Under the pieces are notes generated by a model. That model ran no database searches. It was not told where the DNA came from and saw nothing but the letters and a program-made list of their open reading frames with translations. A program made the translations under genes and the position numbers. Positions 41,536 to 52,000 of a stretch of DNA of 64,000 nucleotides are shown here, in pieces (the first letter of the stretch is position 1; every line of letters starts with the position of its first letter). This stretch comes from Vibrio tetraodonis (GTDB taxonomy: Bacteria > Pseudomonadota > Gammaproteobacteria > Enterobacterales > Vibrionaceae), in the NCBI RefSeq assembly GCF_003350295.1, contig NZ_QLYY01000009.1, forward strand, positions 151,481 to 215,480, read 5' to 3'.

Positions 41536-42342
41536 ATGAAAGTCATATCATTTAATATCAATGGCCTAAGAGCCAGACTTCATCAGCTTCAAGCAATCAT
41601 AGACAAACACCAGCCTGATGTCATCGGCTTACAAGAAATCAAAGTTCACGATGAAGCGTTTCCACTGCAAGAAGTCGAAGCTATGGGATACAAGGTCTAT
41701 TTCCATGGCCAAAAAGCACATTACGGTGTGGCCATGCTGTGTAAAAAGGAGCCTATCTCTATTCGTAAAGGATTCCCGACTGATAATGACGATCATCAAA
41801 AACGTATGATCATGGCAACGGTAGAGGATGACAATGGCGAAAAGGTCACCATATTAAACGGCTATTTTCCCCAAGGCGAGAACATAGAGCACGAAACCAA
41901 GTTTCCATATAAGCGACAGTTCTATAAAGACCTAATGACCTACTTAAATGAGCATCACAACAACAATGAGCAGATTATTGTGATGGGTGATATCAATATT
42001 AGTCCGTTAGACTCAGACATTGGTATCGGTGAACCAAATAGAAAACGTTGGCTCAAAACGGGCAAATGTTCGTTCCAGCCGATTGAAAGAGAGTGGCTAC
42101 AAACTCTACTAGACTGGGGTTTTGTCGATACATTCCGCAAAGTCCATCCTGATACAAACGATCGTTTTTCATGGTTTGATTATCGTTCTAGAGGCTTTGA
42201 CGATAACCGTGGTCTGCGAATTGACGTGATTTTAGCAACGCCTTCGTTAGCTGAAAAATGTATTGAGTCAGACATCGACTATGAACTGCGCGGTATAGAA
42301 AAGCCCTCAGATCATGCGCCAATATGGTCATGTTTCAAGTAA
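41536..42342 (+). CDS. xthA: Exodeoxyribonuclease III
   Basis: This 268-residue AP endonuclease and 3'-repair enzyme has the full endonuclease/exonuclease/phosphatase set: FNINGLRAR, catalytic Glu in [27 protein letters not shown] (Asp, Asn), RIDVILATP and the final catalytic His in SDHAPIW. Same length as E. coli XthA. It ends with a terminator shared with fabV. Confidence 0.97.
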   Translation: MKVISFNINGLRARLHQLQAIIDKHQPDVIGLQEIKVHDEAFPLQEVEAMGYKVYFHGQKAHYGVAMLCKKEPISIRKGFPTDNDDHQKRMIMATVEDDNGEKVTILNGYFPQGENIEHETKFPYKRQFYKDLMTYLNEHHNNNEQIIVMGDINISPLDSDIGIGEPNRKRWLKTGKCSFQPIEREWLQTLLDWGFVDTFRKVHPDTNDRFSWFDYRSRGFDDNRGLRIDVILATPSLAEKCIESDIDYELRGIEKPSDHAPIWSCFK

Positions 42343-42372
42343 AATCGGCTCGCCAAACAAACCCCATTTAAA

Positions 42373-42406
42373 AAAGAGCTGGCACTATTTAATGTGCCAG
42401 CTCTTT
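42373..42406. terminator. Bidirectional terminator between xthA and fabV
   Basis: AAAGAGCTGGCAC-TATTTAAT-GTGCCAGCTCTTT perfect 13-bp stem with flanking A/T runs, between convergent genes. Confidence 0.92.
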
Positions 42407-42434
42407 AATTTTGATAGACATGTTTTAAAGTCGA

Positions 42435-43637
42435 TTAAATCGCAGTAAAGTCGGCTTCAACCATAGGATTTACCTCAGCGTCGTAATCCACACCCGTCAC
42501 ACCAAAACCGAATAGCTTTAAGAACTCTTCTTTGTACTCTACGTAATCGGTCAAATCTTTCAGATTTTCGCTGGTAATTTGTGGCCATAGGTCGCGGCAG
42601 TGTTGTTGAATGTCATCACGCAGCTCCCAATCATCCAGACGCAGACGATTTTTATCATCCACCTCAGCAGCGCTACCATCAGCTTTATACAAGCGCTCAT
42701 TAAACATGCGGAAGATCTGCTCCATACACCCTTCGTGTACACCCTCTTGGCGCATTTTCTTAAACACCATAGCGATATACAGTGGCATAACCGGAATTGC
42801 TGAGCTTGCTTGAGTTACCACAGATTTGAGTACCGCAACATTAGCACTTCCACCTGTTACTCCAAGCTTTTCGTTCAGTGCTGTAGCCGCTCTATCTAGG
42901 TCCATCTTAGCTTTACCCAAAGCACCATCCCAATAGATAGGCCAAGTCAACTCTGTTCCGATGTAGCTGTATGCAACGGTTTTGCAACCTTCTGCCAATA
43001 CACCTGCATCAGACAAAGCATTGATCCAAAGTTCCCAGTCTTCACCGCCCATAACCGTGACAGTATCTTGAATTTCTTGCTCGGTTGCTGGCTCAACGCT
43101 TGCTTCGATAATCACATCTTTATTAGTATCGACAGCCGTTGACGTATAAGTTTGACCGATTGGCTTTAGTGACGAGCGAATTAATTCACCCGTTTTTGGC
43201 ATTTTGCGCACTGGTGATGCCAACGAGTAAACCACCATATCAATCTGACCTAAGTCTTGCTTGATAAGCTCAATTGTCTTTTGCTTGGCTTCATTGGAAA
43301 AAGCGTCGCCGTTAAGACTTTTTGCGTACAAACCTTCCTCACGAGCTAGCTTCTCAAATGCAGCTGCGTTATAGAAACCAGCCGTACCAGGCTTTTTCTC
43401 TGTGCCTTCTTTTTCGAAGAAAACGCCGATAGTCGAAGCACCACCACCAAATGCCGCAGCGATACGAGAAGACAGACCGTAACCACTGGATGCACCGACA
43501 ACTAACACACGTTTTGGAGCATTTGCAATCGGGCCTTGGGCCTTTGTATAAGCGATTTGTTCTTTTACGTTAGCTTCACAGCCCACTGGGTGTGTCGTTG
43601 TACAGATAAATCCACGAATTCTAGGTTTGATGATCAT
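42435..43637 (-). CDS. fabV: Enoyl-[acyl-carrier-protein] reductase FabV
   Basis: This 400-residue NADH-dependent reductase completes the last step of each fatty-acid elongation cycle. The extended SDR signature is [51 protein letters not shown] and the catalytic Tyr-(8)-Lys in [20 protein letters not shown]. FabV is found in Vibrio, is insensitive to triclosan, and is usually longer (about 400 residues) than FabI. Monocistronic. Confidence 0.97.
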   Translation of the reverse strand: MIIKPRIRGFICTTTHPVGCEANVKEQIAYTKAQGPIANAPKRVLVVGASSGYGLSSRIAAAFGGGASTIGVFFEKEGTEKKPGTAGFYNAAAFEKLAREEGLYAKSLNGDAFSNEAKQKTIELIKQDLGQIDMVVYSLASPVRKMPKTGELIRSSLKPIGQTYTSTAVDTNKDVIIEASVEPATEQEIQDTVTVMGGEDWELWINALSDAGVLAEGCKTVAYSYIGTELTWPIYWDGALGKAKMDLDRAATALNEKLGVTGGSANVAVLKSVVTQASSAIPVMPLYIAMVFKKMRQEGVHEGCMEQIFRMFNERLYKADGSAAEVDDKNRLRLDDWELRDDIQQHCRDLWPQITSENLKDLTDYVEYKEEFLKLFGFGVTGVDYDAEVNPMVEADFTAI

Positions 43638-43771
43638 ATTCAGCTTCCTTTAAAAAACCCCGCTAGGATAAAAGGTTCAGCAATTATTCGCATCTTATTT
43701 CTGTAAAAATGCACTCAAAATGCAAGTGGTTGGATGTCTTTCATCCAAGTTTTAGATTTCGAGCAAAAACA

Positions 43772-43792
43772 AAGGCACCGCTTGGGTGCCTT
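43772..43792 (-). terminator. Intrinsic terminator after fadE
   Basis: On the minus strand AAGGCACC-CAAGC-GGTGCCTT followed by TTGTTTTTG, about 23 bases beyond the fadE stop. Confidence 0.8.
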
Positions 43793-43814
43793 AGATAATA
43801 TGACAGAGATGATG

Positions 43815-46106
43815 TTAGGCAACACTATCGAGCTTTGCTTTGCCTTTCTTGGATTTGCCGCCCGTTGTTACTTGGCTCAAATCATGGCTAAAGTCATCCA
43901 CTTGGATGGCTTTATAGCGCAGCGCTTCCGCCGCCATAATTTGTTCCACTTCATCTTCATTGAACACATCGGCTGCCAGAGCTTGCTCAAGGCGCTCTTT
44001 CAATGGTCCTTTACGGTCGACTTTACCTTCCTGAGCTGCTCTCATAAGTTTTCTCTCAAGCCCTTTGATGCCGTACATGGCAAGGAAAGCTTCATCCATC
44101 AAACTAACCGCATCATCTTGCTCTTTACCAACATAACAGAGATGAGTAAGTCGGTCGCGGTGCACGCCTGGAGTCATCAGACTTTCAGCTAGTTTTACCG
44201 TCAAGTCATCACTTGGCTTGTTGAAATGATTACCAAGAGGGAATATCAAGCCTTTAAGCAACACACCAACCATTTTTTGTGGGTAGTTACTAAACACTTC
44301 CGTCAGAGCTTGAGCTGCGGAATGTAAGCAGTGCTGAACAGAATAGTGAACATAATCCAAATCTTGCTGCTGACGCCCTTCATCCTCATATTTCTTCAGT
44401 GCTGCCGAACCCATATATAGGTATGCCAGTACATCACCAAGACGAGCTGAAATCATCTCTTTGCGTTTCAAATCGCCGCCCAACGTTGCCATGGCGATGT
44501 CTGCACTCACTGCCAAAGCGCGGCTGAGGCGAGTTAAGTCTTTGTAATACACTTGGGTTGGACCACTCATGTCGGCTTTAACAAAGTAAGAGCCTGTCAA
44601 AGCAGCGCCGAATGCGCCAAAAGTATTCTTAGCCGCGTGAGCTATGTGCTTAAATAACAAGTCATCAAACTCTTTCGCTCCCTGCTTTTGGTCTTGGTTG
44701 GCCGCGGCTTCCATTTCCTTTAGAACGAACGGATGACAGCGGGTAGCCCCTTGACCAAATATCATTAGGTTACGAGTCAGGATATTCGCTCCTTCGACCG
44801 TGATCGCAACAGGAATACCAAGATAATGAGTAGCAAGATAATTCATAGGGCCATCTTGAATCGCACGCCCAGCATGAATATCCATTGAGTCATTTAAAAT
44901 GGTACGGGCCATTTCTGTCATATGGTATTTAGCGATGGCGGTGACAATTCCCGGCTTTTCTTTTAAATCCAACGATGTGGTAGTCAATGTGCGACTGGCT
45001 TCTAGAAGATACGTCAACCCACCGATTCGACCCAGTGCTTCAGCTACCCCTTCGAACTTGCCAATTGACATCCCAAACTGCTTACGTACATACGCATAAG
45101 CGCCTGTCGTACGTGCCGTTAAATGACCAATTGCTGTGCCTAACGCTGGCAATGAAATACCACGCCCTGCTGACAAGCACTCAACCAGCATTCTCCAACC
45201 TTTACCCGCGTACTCTTGGCCACCAATCAGCCATTCCATAGGAATAAAGACATCTTTACCTCGGGTTGGGCCATTCATAAACGCTAATCCCATAGGATCG
45301 TGGCGCTCGCCTATTTCGACACCTTTATGATCGGCAGGGATCAGAGCACAGGTAATACCGAGATCTTTTTTATCGCCAATCAAACCTTCAGGATCGTACA
45401 ACTTAAATGCAAGACCCAACACAGTGGCGACGGGCGCTAAGGTAATGTAACGCTTGTTCCAATTGAGGCGAATACCTAGTACCTTTTTATTCTTGTATCT
45501 CCCGTAACAAACAACGCCTTCATCTGGTATACCACCAGCATCTGAACCTGCTTCAGGGCCTGTTAAAGCAAAGCACGGAATGTCGGTTCCATCAGCCAAG
45601 CGAGGGAGCCAGTAATCTTTCTGCTCTTGCGTGCCATAATGCGATAACAACTCGCCTGGCCCAAGAGAGTTCGGTACCATAACCGATACCGCCGTACTGA
45701 TACTGCGTGTCGCTATTTTGGTAACAATGGTTGAATTAGCAAGCGCTGAAAATTCACGTCCACCATATTCTTTAGAAATGATTAACGAAAAGAAACGCTC
45801 TTTACGCAAATATTCCCAAACCTCTTTTGGTAAATCTCGGTCATGCTTAACAATCTTGTGGTCGTCTAGCATAGAGAGTAAAGTTTCCAACTCGTTATCA
45901 ACAAAAGATTGCTCTTCCGCCGATAAACTTGGCATCGGGTATTTGTGCAGCTTAGAAAAGTCCGGGCGCCCAGAGAACAGTTCGCCATCCCACCAAACAC
46001 TACCCGCTTCCATCGCTTCTCGTTCCGTACTGGAAAGAGGTGGCAGTACTTTCTTGAACATTTTAAAAGCGGGGTCGCTGACCCATTTTCTACGTAAAGA
46101 GCACAT
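43815..46106 (-). CDS. fadE: Acyl-CoA dehydrogenase FadE
   Basis: This 763-residue FAD enzyme catalyses the first oxidation of beta-oxidation. The acyl-CoA dehydrogenase core shows FALTGPEAGSDAGG (flavin), WNKRYITLAPVATV, DGPMNYLATHYLGIPVAITVEGANILTRNLMIFGQGA (in parts) and a long C-terminal extension ending KKGKAKLDSVA, as in the proteobacterial FadE (typically 760-815). The E. coli protein has an extra N-terminal membrane stretch that is absent here. It follows psrA by 57 bases on the same strand. Confidence 0.95.
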   Translation of the reverse strand: MCSLRRKWVSDPAFKMFKKVLPPLSSTEREAMEAGSVWWDGELFSGRPDFSKLHKYPMPSLSAEEQSFVDNELETLLSMLDDHKIVKHDRDLPKEVWEYLRKERFFSLIISKEYGGREFSALANSTIVTKIATRSISTAVSVMVPNSLGPGELLSHYGTQEQKDYWLPRLADGTDIPCFALTGPEAGSDAGGIPDEGVVCYGRYKNKKVLGIRLNWNKRYITLAPVATVLGLAFKLYDPEGLIGDKKDLGITCALIPADHKGVEIGERHDPMGLAFMNGPTRGKDVFIPMEWLIGGQEYAGKGWRMLVECLSAGRGISLPALGTAIGHLTARTTGAYAYVRKQFGMSIGKFEGVAEALGRIGGLTYLLEASRTLTTTSLDLKEKPGIVTAIAKYHMTEMARTILNDSMDIHAGRAIQDGPMNYLATHYLGIPVAITVEGANILTRNLMIFGQGATRCHPFVLKEMEAAANQDQKQGAKEFDDLLFKHIAHAAKNTFGAFGAALTGSYFVKADMSGPTQVYYKDLTRLSRALAVSADIAMATLGGDLKRKEMISARLGDVLAYLYMGSAALKKYEDEGRQQQDLDYVHYSVQHCLHSAAQALTEVFSNYPQKMVGVLLKGLIFPLGNHFNKPSDDLTVKLAESLMTPGVHRDRLTHLCYVGKEQDDAVSLMDEAFLAMYGIKGLERKLMRAAQEGKVDRKGPLKERLEQALAADVFNEDEVEQIMAAEALRYKAIQVDDFSHDLSQVTTGGKSKKGKAKLDSVA

Positions 46107-46163
46107 AATAAGTTCCTTTTGTCACGAGTTGGTGGTCCAACTTATAATTGTTGTATCCCATTC

Positions 46164-46784
46164 TTAATCAGCTGCAACACCAGCAGCTAAGTAAGGAATA
46201 AGCTGATCGACGATATATTTAGCGTCCATCTGCCTTTCGTAATCATTTTCTGCAATTTCCATCAGAGCTTGACTTGAAGCCATAGTGAAAACGCAAGTTC
46301 CGAGCGTAAAGTGAAGCCGCCAAAACAAGGTTTCTTGGGTCAGGTTTGGGTTCGCTTTGAGTACCGATTGAGTAAACAAAGATAAAGCTTCTTGATAACG
46401 AGTGGTGATAAACCAACGCAAATGACCTTGTACATCGGTATACCCTCTGCCAATCAATAACATGAATCGGCTTGTTCCATTTGGCCGTATATCATTGAGT
46501 GCTCGTAGTGGACCTCTCAACGACTCAAAGACATCTGACATCGAGTAACTTTGATTGAGGTTAAGTGTAATCAACGCATCTTGCACTGCAGGCATGAAGG
46601 CTTCTAGGTATCGGTTCAACACCGCACGCACTAAGGTCTTTTTATCACCAAAATGATAATTGACCGACGCAAGATTAACGCCAGCCTTGCTGGTGATTGT
46701 CCGCAGTGACGTGTCATTAAAGCCATGTTCAGCAAACAAGGCTTCAGCGACATCTAGGATTTTGTCTTTGGTCGTCTGTCTCAT
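46164..46784 (-). CDS. psrA: TetR-family fatty-acid regulator PsrA
   Basis: This 206-residue repressor has the TetR N-terminal helix-turn-helix (KILDVAEALFAEHGFNDTSLRTITSKAGVNLASVNYHFGDKK in parts) and a C-terminal ligand domain. PsrA in Vibrio controls fatty-acid metabolism and responds to long-chain acyl compounds. I start at ATG 46784 (RQTTKDKILD); the longer frame runs through the PsrA-type box. It lies directly upstream of fadE, which it is expected to control. Confidence 0.88.
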   Translation of the reverse strand: MRQTTKDKILDVAEALFAEHGFNDTSLRTITSKAGVNLASVNYHFGDKKTLVRAVLNRYLEAFMPAVQDALITLNLNQSYSMSDVFESLRGPLRALNDIRPNGTSRFMLLIGRGYTDVQGHLRWFITTRYQEALSLFTQSVLKANPNLTQETLFWRLHFTLGTCVFTMASSQALMEIAENDYERQMDAKYIVDQLIPYLAAGVAAD

Positions 46785-46805
46785 CGATATTTCAATCGCT
46801 CGTAT

Positions 46806-46819
46806 TAAACATCTGTTTG
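46806..46819. promoter_or_regulatory. PsrA-type operator upstream of psrA-fadE
   Basis: TAAAC-ATCT-GTTTG fits the PsrA consensus (G/CAAAC-N2/4-GTTTG/C), 22 bases before the psrA start. It suggests that PsrA represses its own operon. Confidence 0.65.
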
Positions 46820-47078
46820 AAATATACAACCGAAACAAGTATTCAACAAGTTATTAACATCACATTTTTTAACAATGGTCAGACCAGATGGGCGGGTTGG
46901 TTAATTTAAAAAATAAAATAATTTTGCAAAATAATGGAACCGATTGAGAAGAGTTGAGTCTGACTATATGTAGTTAGCCAATATTTATAGAGTTTGCATG
47001 CTAATAAACACCCTGCTTGCTCGACTTACGTGACTAATTTACGCTGCTTTTTCTTATATAACTCCTATGTTTTGTATC

Positions 47079-47111
47079 AGCCCAGCGCACAATTGCCCTG
47101 GGCTTTTTTTA
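47079..47111 (+). terminator. Orphan plus-strand intrinsic terminator
   Basis: AGCCCAG-N12-CTGGGCT (stem 79-85 / 98-104) followed by seven Ts. There is no A-run on the other side, so it acts on the plus strand only, yet no gene ends here. It precedes the next ORF by 82 bases. Confidence 0.8.
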
Positions 47112-47192
47112 TTTGCTTTTACAAAAAACTCATCACAAGTTTCTTAACTAGATCGAGTACACTAGTGTCTGCTAGACCAAAAAAGAGTGCTC

Positions 47193-48086
47193 ATGCAACT
47201 AAACCACTCCCCCATTACTAAACACAAGTTTGAAGATATTGAATTTTTTCTAAAGCGAGATGATTTGCTCCACCCTCAGTTTAGTGGCAATAAAGCTCGT
47301 AAATTCATGTATCTACTGCAAAGTGTTAGGCCTCAGGTTAAGACTTTAATAAGCTATGGCAGCCCTCAAGCTAACTCTCTTTATTCACTTGCAGCGCTTT
47401 GTAAACTGAAAGGTTGGGATTTAGAGTACTATGTTGACCGCATCCCAGACTGGCTGCGCGACAAACCAATAGGTAATTATGGTGGCGCCCTGAAACTTGG
47501 GGCTAAGGTGATTGCAGTGCATGATACCTCTCTTCATCCAGTAGACTTTATCCAAACTGCCCGCTGTCCTGATTCGAGCTGTTTAGTCATAGAAGAAGGA
47601 GGAAGGGAGCAAGATGCTCAATTTGGGGTTAAGGGGTTAGCAGACGAAATTTATCGCTGGGGCAAAGCGCAAAAATCTATGGATTTTGCTGTCGCTCTTC
47701 CCTCTGGCACGGGAACAACAAGCGCTTACCTACAGCACTTTCTTAAGCCCTATGGAATAAAGGTCATCACCTGCCCCTGTGTGGGCGGTAAAGATTACTT
47801 AATTGACCAAATCCACTCGCTCAATATTTATTCTCTGCCTCAAATACTGCAGCTAGATGACAAACATCACTTTGGTAAGCTGTATCGCAATGACTACCAA
47901 ATATGGCAGGCTCTGCTCGAACAAACCCAAGTTGAATTTGAGCTCTTATACGATCCATTGATGTGGCAATGTTTACTCAATTGGCACCCGAATAATGCAG
48001 ATAAAACCATTTTGTATATCCACCAAGGAGGACTCCTTGGTAACGAAAGTATGCTGCCCAGATACCAAAGAAAGTTTGGTCGCTAG
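47193..48086 (+). CDS. PLP-dependent D-cysteine desulfhydrase / ACC-deaminase-like protein
   Basis: This 297-residue fold-type II PLP enzyme has the family start: FFLKRDDLLHPQFSGNKARKFMYL, with the PLP lysine in SGNKARK, and YGSPQANSLYSLAALCK and ALPSGTGTTSAYL phosphate loop. Members include ACC deaminase and D-cysteine desulfhydrase; the exact substrate is not evident. Start at ATG 47193, six bases after AAGAG. It leads three small plus-strand genes. Confidence 0.87.
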   Translation: MQLNHSPITKHKFEDIEFFLKRDDLLHPQFSGNKARKFMYLLQSVRPQVKTLISYGSPQANSLYSLAALCKLKGWDLEYYVDRIPDWLRDKPIGNYGGALKLGAKVIAVHDTSLHPVDFIQTARCPDSSCLVIEEGGREQDAQFGVKGLADEIYRWGKAQKSMDFAVALPSGTGTTSAYLQHFLKPYGIKVITCPCVGGKDYLIDQIHSLNIYSLPQILQLDDKHHFGKLYRNDYQIWQALLEQTQVEFELLYDPLMWQCLLNWHPNNADKTILYIHQGGLLGNESMLPRYQRKFGR

Positions 48087-48189
48087 CATTTTTTCTGGCT
48101 TATGATTTACTTTTGTGGTTGATGCTGTCGCCTTAACCCATATATCTGGTTACTCTTTACTGGTAGACCTTTATTGCTTAGGAGACGAT

Positions 48190-48501
48190 ATGCGCAAATC
48201 ACTTTTGGCCGTATTTTTAGTTATTGCAGGGCCCGTCTCTGCCAATATCATTACCACTCCAGGCAAAGCTGTCATTGCGATAGATGGCGGTAATGCGGGA
48301 AAACGAGTCTGTTACTATCAAGATCAGGCGTATTCTCTGGGCGCAATTTTGCAGGTGGGAGAGCATTATATGACTTGCGATCGCGCAAACGATTTTGAGA
48401 CTAACGGCGCGCTCAAGTGGATTCCTCTAGACCAAGCTAACCAAGCAAAACCCTCAGCACAAGCTCCTGACCCCAATGTTAAAACCTATTCAATAAAATA
48501 A
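48190..48501 (+). CDS. DUF1496 secreted protein
   Basis: This 103-residue protein has a signal peptide (about 1-19, ending PVSA) and the DUF1496 core with two cysteines: RVCYYQDQAYSLGAILQVGE and YMTCDRA. Function unknown. I start at ATG 48190, five bases after AGGAG; the longer frame adds 25 residues without support. Confidence 0.82.
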   Translation: MRKSLLAVFLVIAGPVSANIITTPGKAVIAIDGGNAGKRVCYYQDQAYSLGAILQVGEHYMTCDRANDFETNGALKWIPLDQANQAKPSAQAPDPNVKTYSIK

Positions 48502-48552
48502 GTGGTATGAGATACTTGGCAAATACTCGCTACGCAAGGTTGGGAACAAATA

Positions 48553-48954
48553 ATGATTGAGCCTATCGTAATAAGGTTGACCAAGGGACAAGACTTAAAA
48601 ACACAAATCCAGTCTCTGGTGACCAAACATGCTATACAAGCAGGGTCCATCGCATCTTGTGTCGGGAGTTTAGAGCAAGTCAGCCTGCGCCTTGCTGGCG
48701 CCATACAATCAATAACGTTGACTCAACCCTTTGAAATTGTCTCTATGATGGGGACACTCACGCCGACTCATCAACATATACACTTATCGGTTGCCGACGA
48801 AACGGGAAAGGTCATGGGTGGGCATTTACTGGAGAATACCATCATTGATACCACTGCCGAGCTGATCATTCATCACTATCCAGACCTGAGATTTTCTCGG
48901 CAGCACGATAGCGCAACTGGCTACAGTGAGTTGGTAATAGATACAAACAAGTAA
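48553..48954 (+). CDS. PPC/DUF296 domain protein
   Basis: This 133-residue single-domain protein matches the PPC (DUF296) family: LTKGQDLKTQIQSLV, AGSIASCVGSL, THQHIHLSVADETGKVMGGHLL, with the three-His metal site in HQHIH. Bacterial PPC proteins are trimeric and of unclear function. It is the last clear core gene before the toxin island. Confidence 0.88.
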   Translation: MIEPIVIRLTKGQDLKTQIQSLVTKHAIQAGSIASCVGSLEQVSLRLAGAIQSITLTQPFEIVSMMGTLTPTHQHIHLSVADETGKVMGGHLLENTIIDTTAELIIHHYPDLRFSRQHDSATGYSELVIDTNK

Positions 48955-48956
48955 AA

Positions 48957-48978
48957 ATAGGAGCCAAGCTGGCTCCTA
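48957..48978 (-). terminator. Intrinsic terminator after the toxin gene
   Basis: AGGAGCCA-GCT-TGGCTCCT stem with, on the minus strand, TATTTTTAC after it. It lies 26 bases beyond the toxin stop at 49004; there is no clear T-run for the plus strand. Confidence 0.7.
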
Positions 48979-49003
48979 GTGTATTAGCTATGAGTAATGC
49001 TAT

Positions 49004-52000
49004 CTAGGGCAGATATGTAGTCCGATACGCTGTGAAATTAGCAATAACGTCTTCTATATAGTTTACGAGTACATCCACCTCAAAAGGCGTCATGGTTCCT
49101 TTAGCAATATGCTCCGGAATACGTTCAAACGCAGTATCCGCGCCCTGCGATGCTATATCGCGTAACCAAAGCCGAAGTGATTGCATATCCGAAGGATTCT
49201 GCGCCGCATAAAGACCCACGTAGTTTTCAAGATTTTCTCTTATAAAGTAAGGTAACCCACCCAAGCCGTCACCTTCATTAACAACACGATGGGGAGCCGA
49301 AAAAGAGGCATCTAGCTGATATGCTTTTATCGACTCTTCAAGCTGAGCCACCTCTGCTTCCAAAGTCTTCTTCTTAGCTTCAAGCTTTTCAATGTTTTTT
49401 ACGATACCAGCAATTCCAGGGTGGGTTGAGTCCGTTGCTCGTATGTTAGATAACTTGTCGTTATTCTTTAAAATATCATTGTTAAACTTTTGAATTTGCT
49501 TTGTCTTTTGAGCTATTTTCGTGGCATCATCTTTTACTCGTTGGCTTTCATCAGCTTCTCTTGCACTTTCTCCACCTCTGGTAACGGGTAGTAAACGTGC
49601 ACCACCTTTGGCTGCATTATGTTCTTCAAGATAGAGAGTCGGGATCCCCATATAAGCCCCTTTTTCCATCTCACCAGAGCGTAACCCTACCTGTTGCAGT
49701 GGTATGCCATCTTCACTTAATTTTTTGAAAAGCTGCTGCAAGAATACACCTTGATTAAACTTTCCGTGGTTTACGTCCCTTAGCTCACTCGATTTGTTCC
49801 AATACTGGATTAGATTTAATGCATCATAGGCATCACTATTTAAATAGTATTGTTTAGCGGCACCCGTTAGCGCTGAATGATACGGAGAATATTCAATAGG
49901 ATCTCCAATAGGGATAGTGAGCATCTTTTTCTTGGTATTGACCTCCTTCAGCGTTTCGTATAATTGTGGTGTCATTAAGTGGTGAGGGTTTCTCTTTTGC
50001 TCATCAAGCAATTTAAACGATTTAACCTCTTCAACCTGCTCAATTGGTGAAGAAACCGATAAACTGTTCCTGTCGCCCAAACTTCTTAAGTTACTATACT
50101 CTTCGCCATTCAATCCTCTTGACCATACTAGAGAGACACCTTTCCACCCTTCTCGAGTTATACTGTCCTTGATCTGGCTGTAAACCTCATCAACTTGTTG
50201 AGTAACCTCAGCATTCACTGCTTGGTTTTGATAAGCATTCCAAGTTCGCGTAAAGAAATTTTTTGTAGCCTGTGAATCACCACCCGAGATATCGTGAGCA
50301 ATGTGTCTAGTACTTTGACCAACATCACTTGGTTCATCGACACCAAACGCCTTTAGCTCTTGTTCAACCTCTGTATAACCCGTCAGTTTGTCTGTAAATT
50401 GGGACTTCTTTTTCCCCAAGGAACCAGTCAGAGCGTGATAGACTTGATTAGGCTCCAAACTAGGCGGTCCATTTAGAATGATTACCTTACCCAGATCTTG
50501 TATATCGTCTGGGAGTTGTTCATCCCTTGGGTTAATATTGATCACACAGATTTGTTCTCGTTCGACGCCCATGTCAAGGTAATAACGCAACGTCTTATGT
50601 CCCCTGTCATCACGAGGGCTTGTCAGATATAAGAGCTTTCTTTCTAGGTTGTCACGTAAGGCAAGTGCAACACCATTAGAGTCACCACTTTGATTTGAAT
50701 TTTGTGCAATGACATTCTTTGCTCTTCCACGCTGCTCCAGCCCAATGATGTTCCATTCTTCTCGAGTTCGATCCTGCGGGAATTTTAGCTTTCCATCTCT
50801 TACCCGAGTATGTGAGTAACCCGCGTTTTCCATCGCAGTTGCCAATGCTTCAGATGGGGTTGCCTTAATATCTGTACCACCAACAATGACCACGTTTTCG
50901 CTACTGGATTGGCGAGTAAGATGATTCACCGACATAGAATCGTTTGCTGCACGGCGGGCATCGAGGTAGCGAATATCGATGTAACCTTTTGGTAGCGCGC
51001 TGAGATCAGTAACAATATTTGATGCAGGTACATCACTTTGTCCAACCACAGTAAGGGCACTATTTTCTATTGATAAGGCTGACAATAGATTAGGCTTTAA
51101 CTCTTCGATTTCAAGACTATCAAGCAAAGGCTTTAGCTTTGGTTGCACCCTTGCTAGTGTTACAATCTCGGCTTGCAGCGCTGCTTTTTCTGCTGGGCCC
51201 TTAACCATAATCGGTTGAATAAGCCTACCTTGTGAAACATCCAAATCAAGCAGGTTAACGGCAGCCATCAATGACTCCATTCCAGCTTTGGGTACATATA
51301 TGTGACGAGACTCAGGACTCTTGGTTAACACAGTCAAAAACAGTGGATTATCACCAAGTTGTCTTGATACACCTTTATCATAATTGGACGCAATATAATT
51401 GAGTATATCAGCGACATTTTGCTTTTCATTGCCAAGTGACCACTCAAAAAGCTGGTCTGCCGCTGAGTCAAATAAAGTCAGTTTGGCATTCGCTCCTATT
51501 CCAGATTTAGAAAGAGAAACAGCATGAGTACGAGTGCCGATTACCATGCTCAGCTCATCATGTTTAGCTAATTGAACCAAGATCTCCGCATTCGCTCGTG
51601 AGAATGTCATTTCTTCATCTAGGCTAACGGAGTTACCTCCCCTCTCTGAGGATCCCACAGCCTTTCTTGTTGCAAGCCTTGCTTCTCCACTACTCAGTAC
51701 TTGCGAACGATTTAACACCACAGGTTGAGTATGATGTAAAACTTGAACATCATCTGCTAAGGAGAAGTTTTGAGAAAACTCTGTGATTAGGTTATCAATA
51801 GGCGAGCCATTTAATCGGCTGATAGCATCTTTGAATGCTAACCCTCGACACATCCCATCTGAAGGGACATTTGGAGTGAGTGTCGCGGTCGCAAAACTTG
51901 GATAATCAGAGTTATCACCAATTCGACCTACGATACCCACTATCTTATCGTTCACTCTCTTAGGCTGTTTTATTAACTCCACTTGCGCAAGCTCTATAAG

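Larger units (their letters stand above)
46785..47192. other. Intergenic region between psrA and the PLP enzyme, with a plus-strand terminator but no gene
   Basis: This 408-base gap holds the divergent promoters, the PsrA-type box and, on the plus strand, an orphan intrinsic terminator at 47079-47111. Upstream of it is a candidate 11-codon frame (46998, MLINTLLARLT) with weak ribosome-binding signals. The layout suggests an untranslated RNA or a leader between about 46,930 and 47,110; this is inference. Confidence 0.45.

Noticed and set aside
43734..44192. 152-residue plus-strand ORF antisense to the fadE 3' end
   Set aside because: Shadow of fadE; it also spans the fadE terminator hairpin and has no conserved motif.
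45718..46167. 149-residue plus-strand ORF antisense to fadE
   Set aside because: It lies wholly within fadE and the psrA gap, has no ribosome-binding site or recognised domain, and shadows a strong conserved gene.
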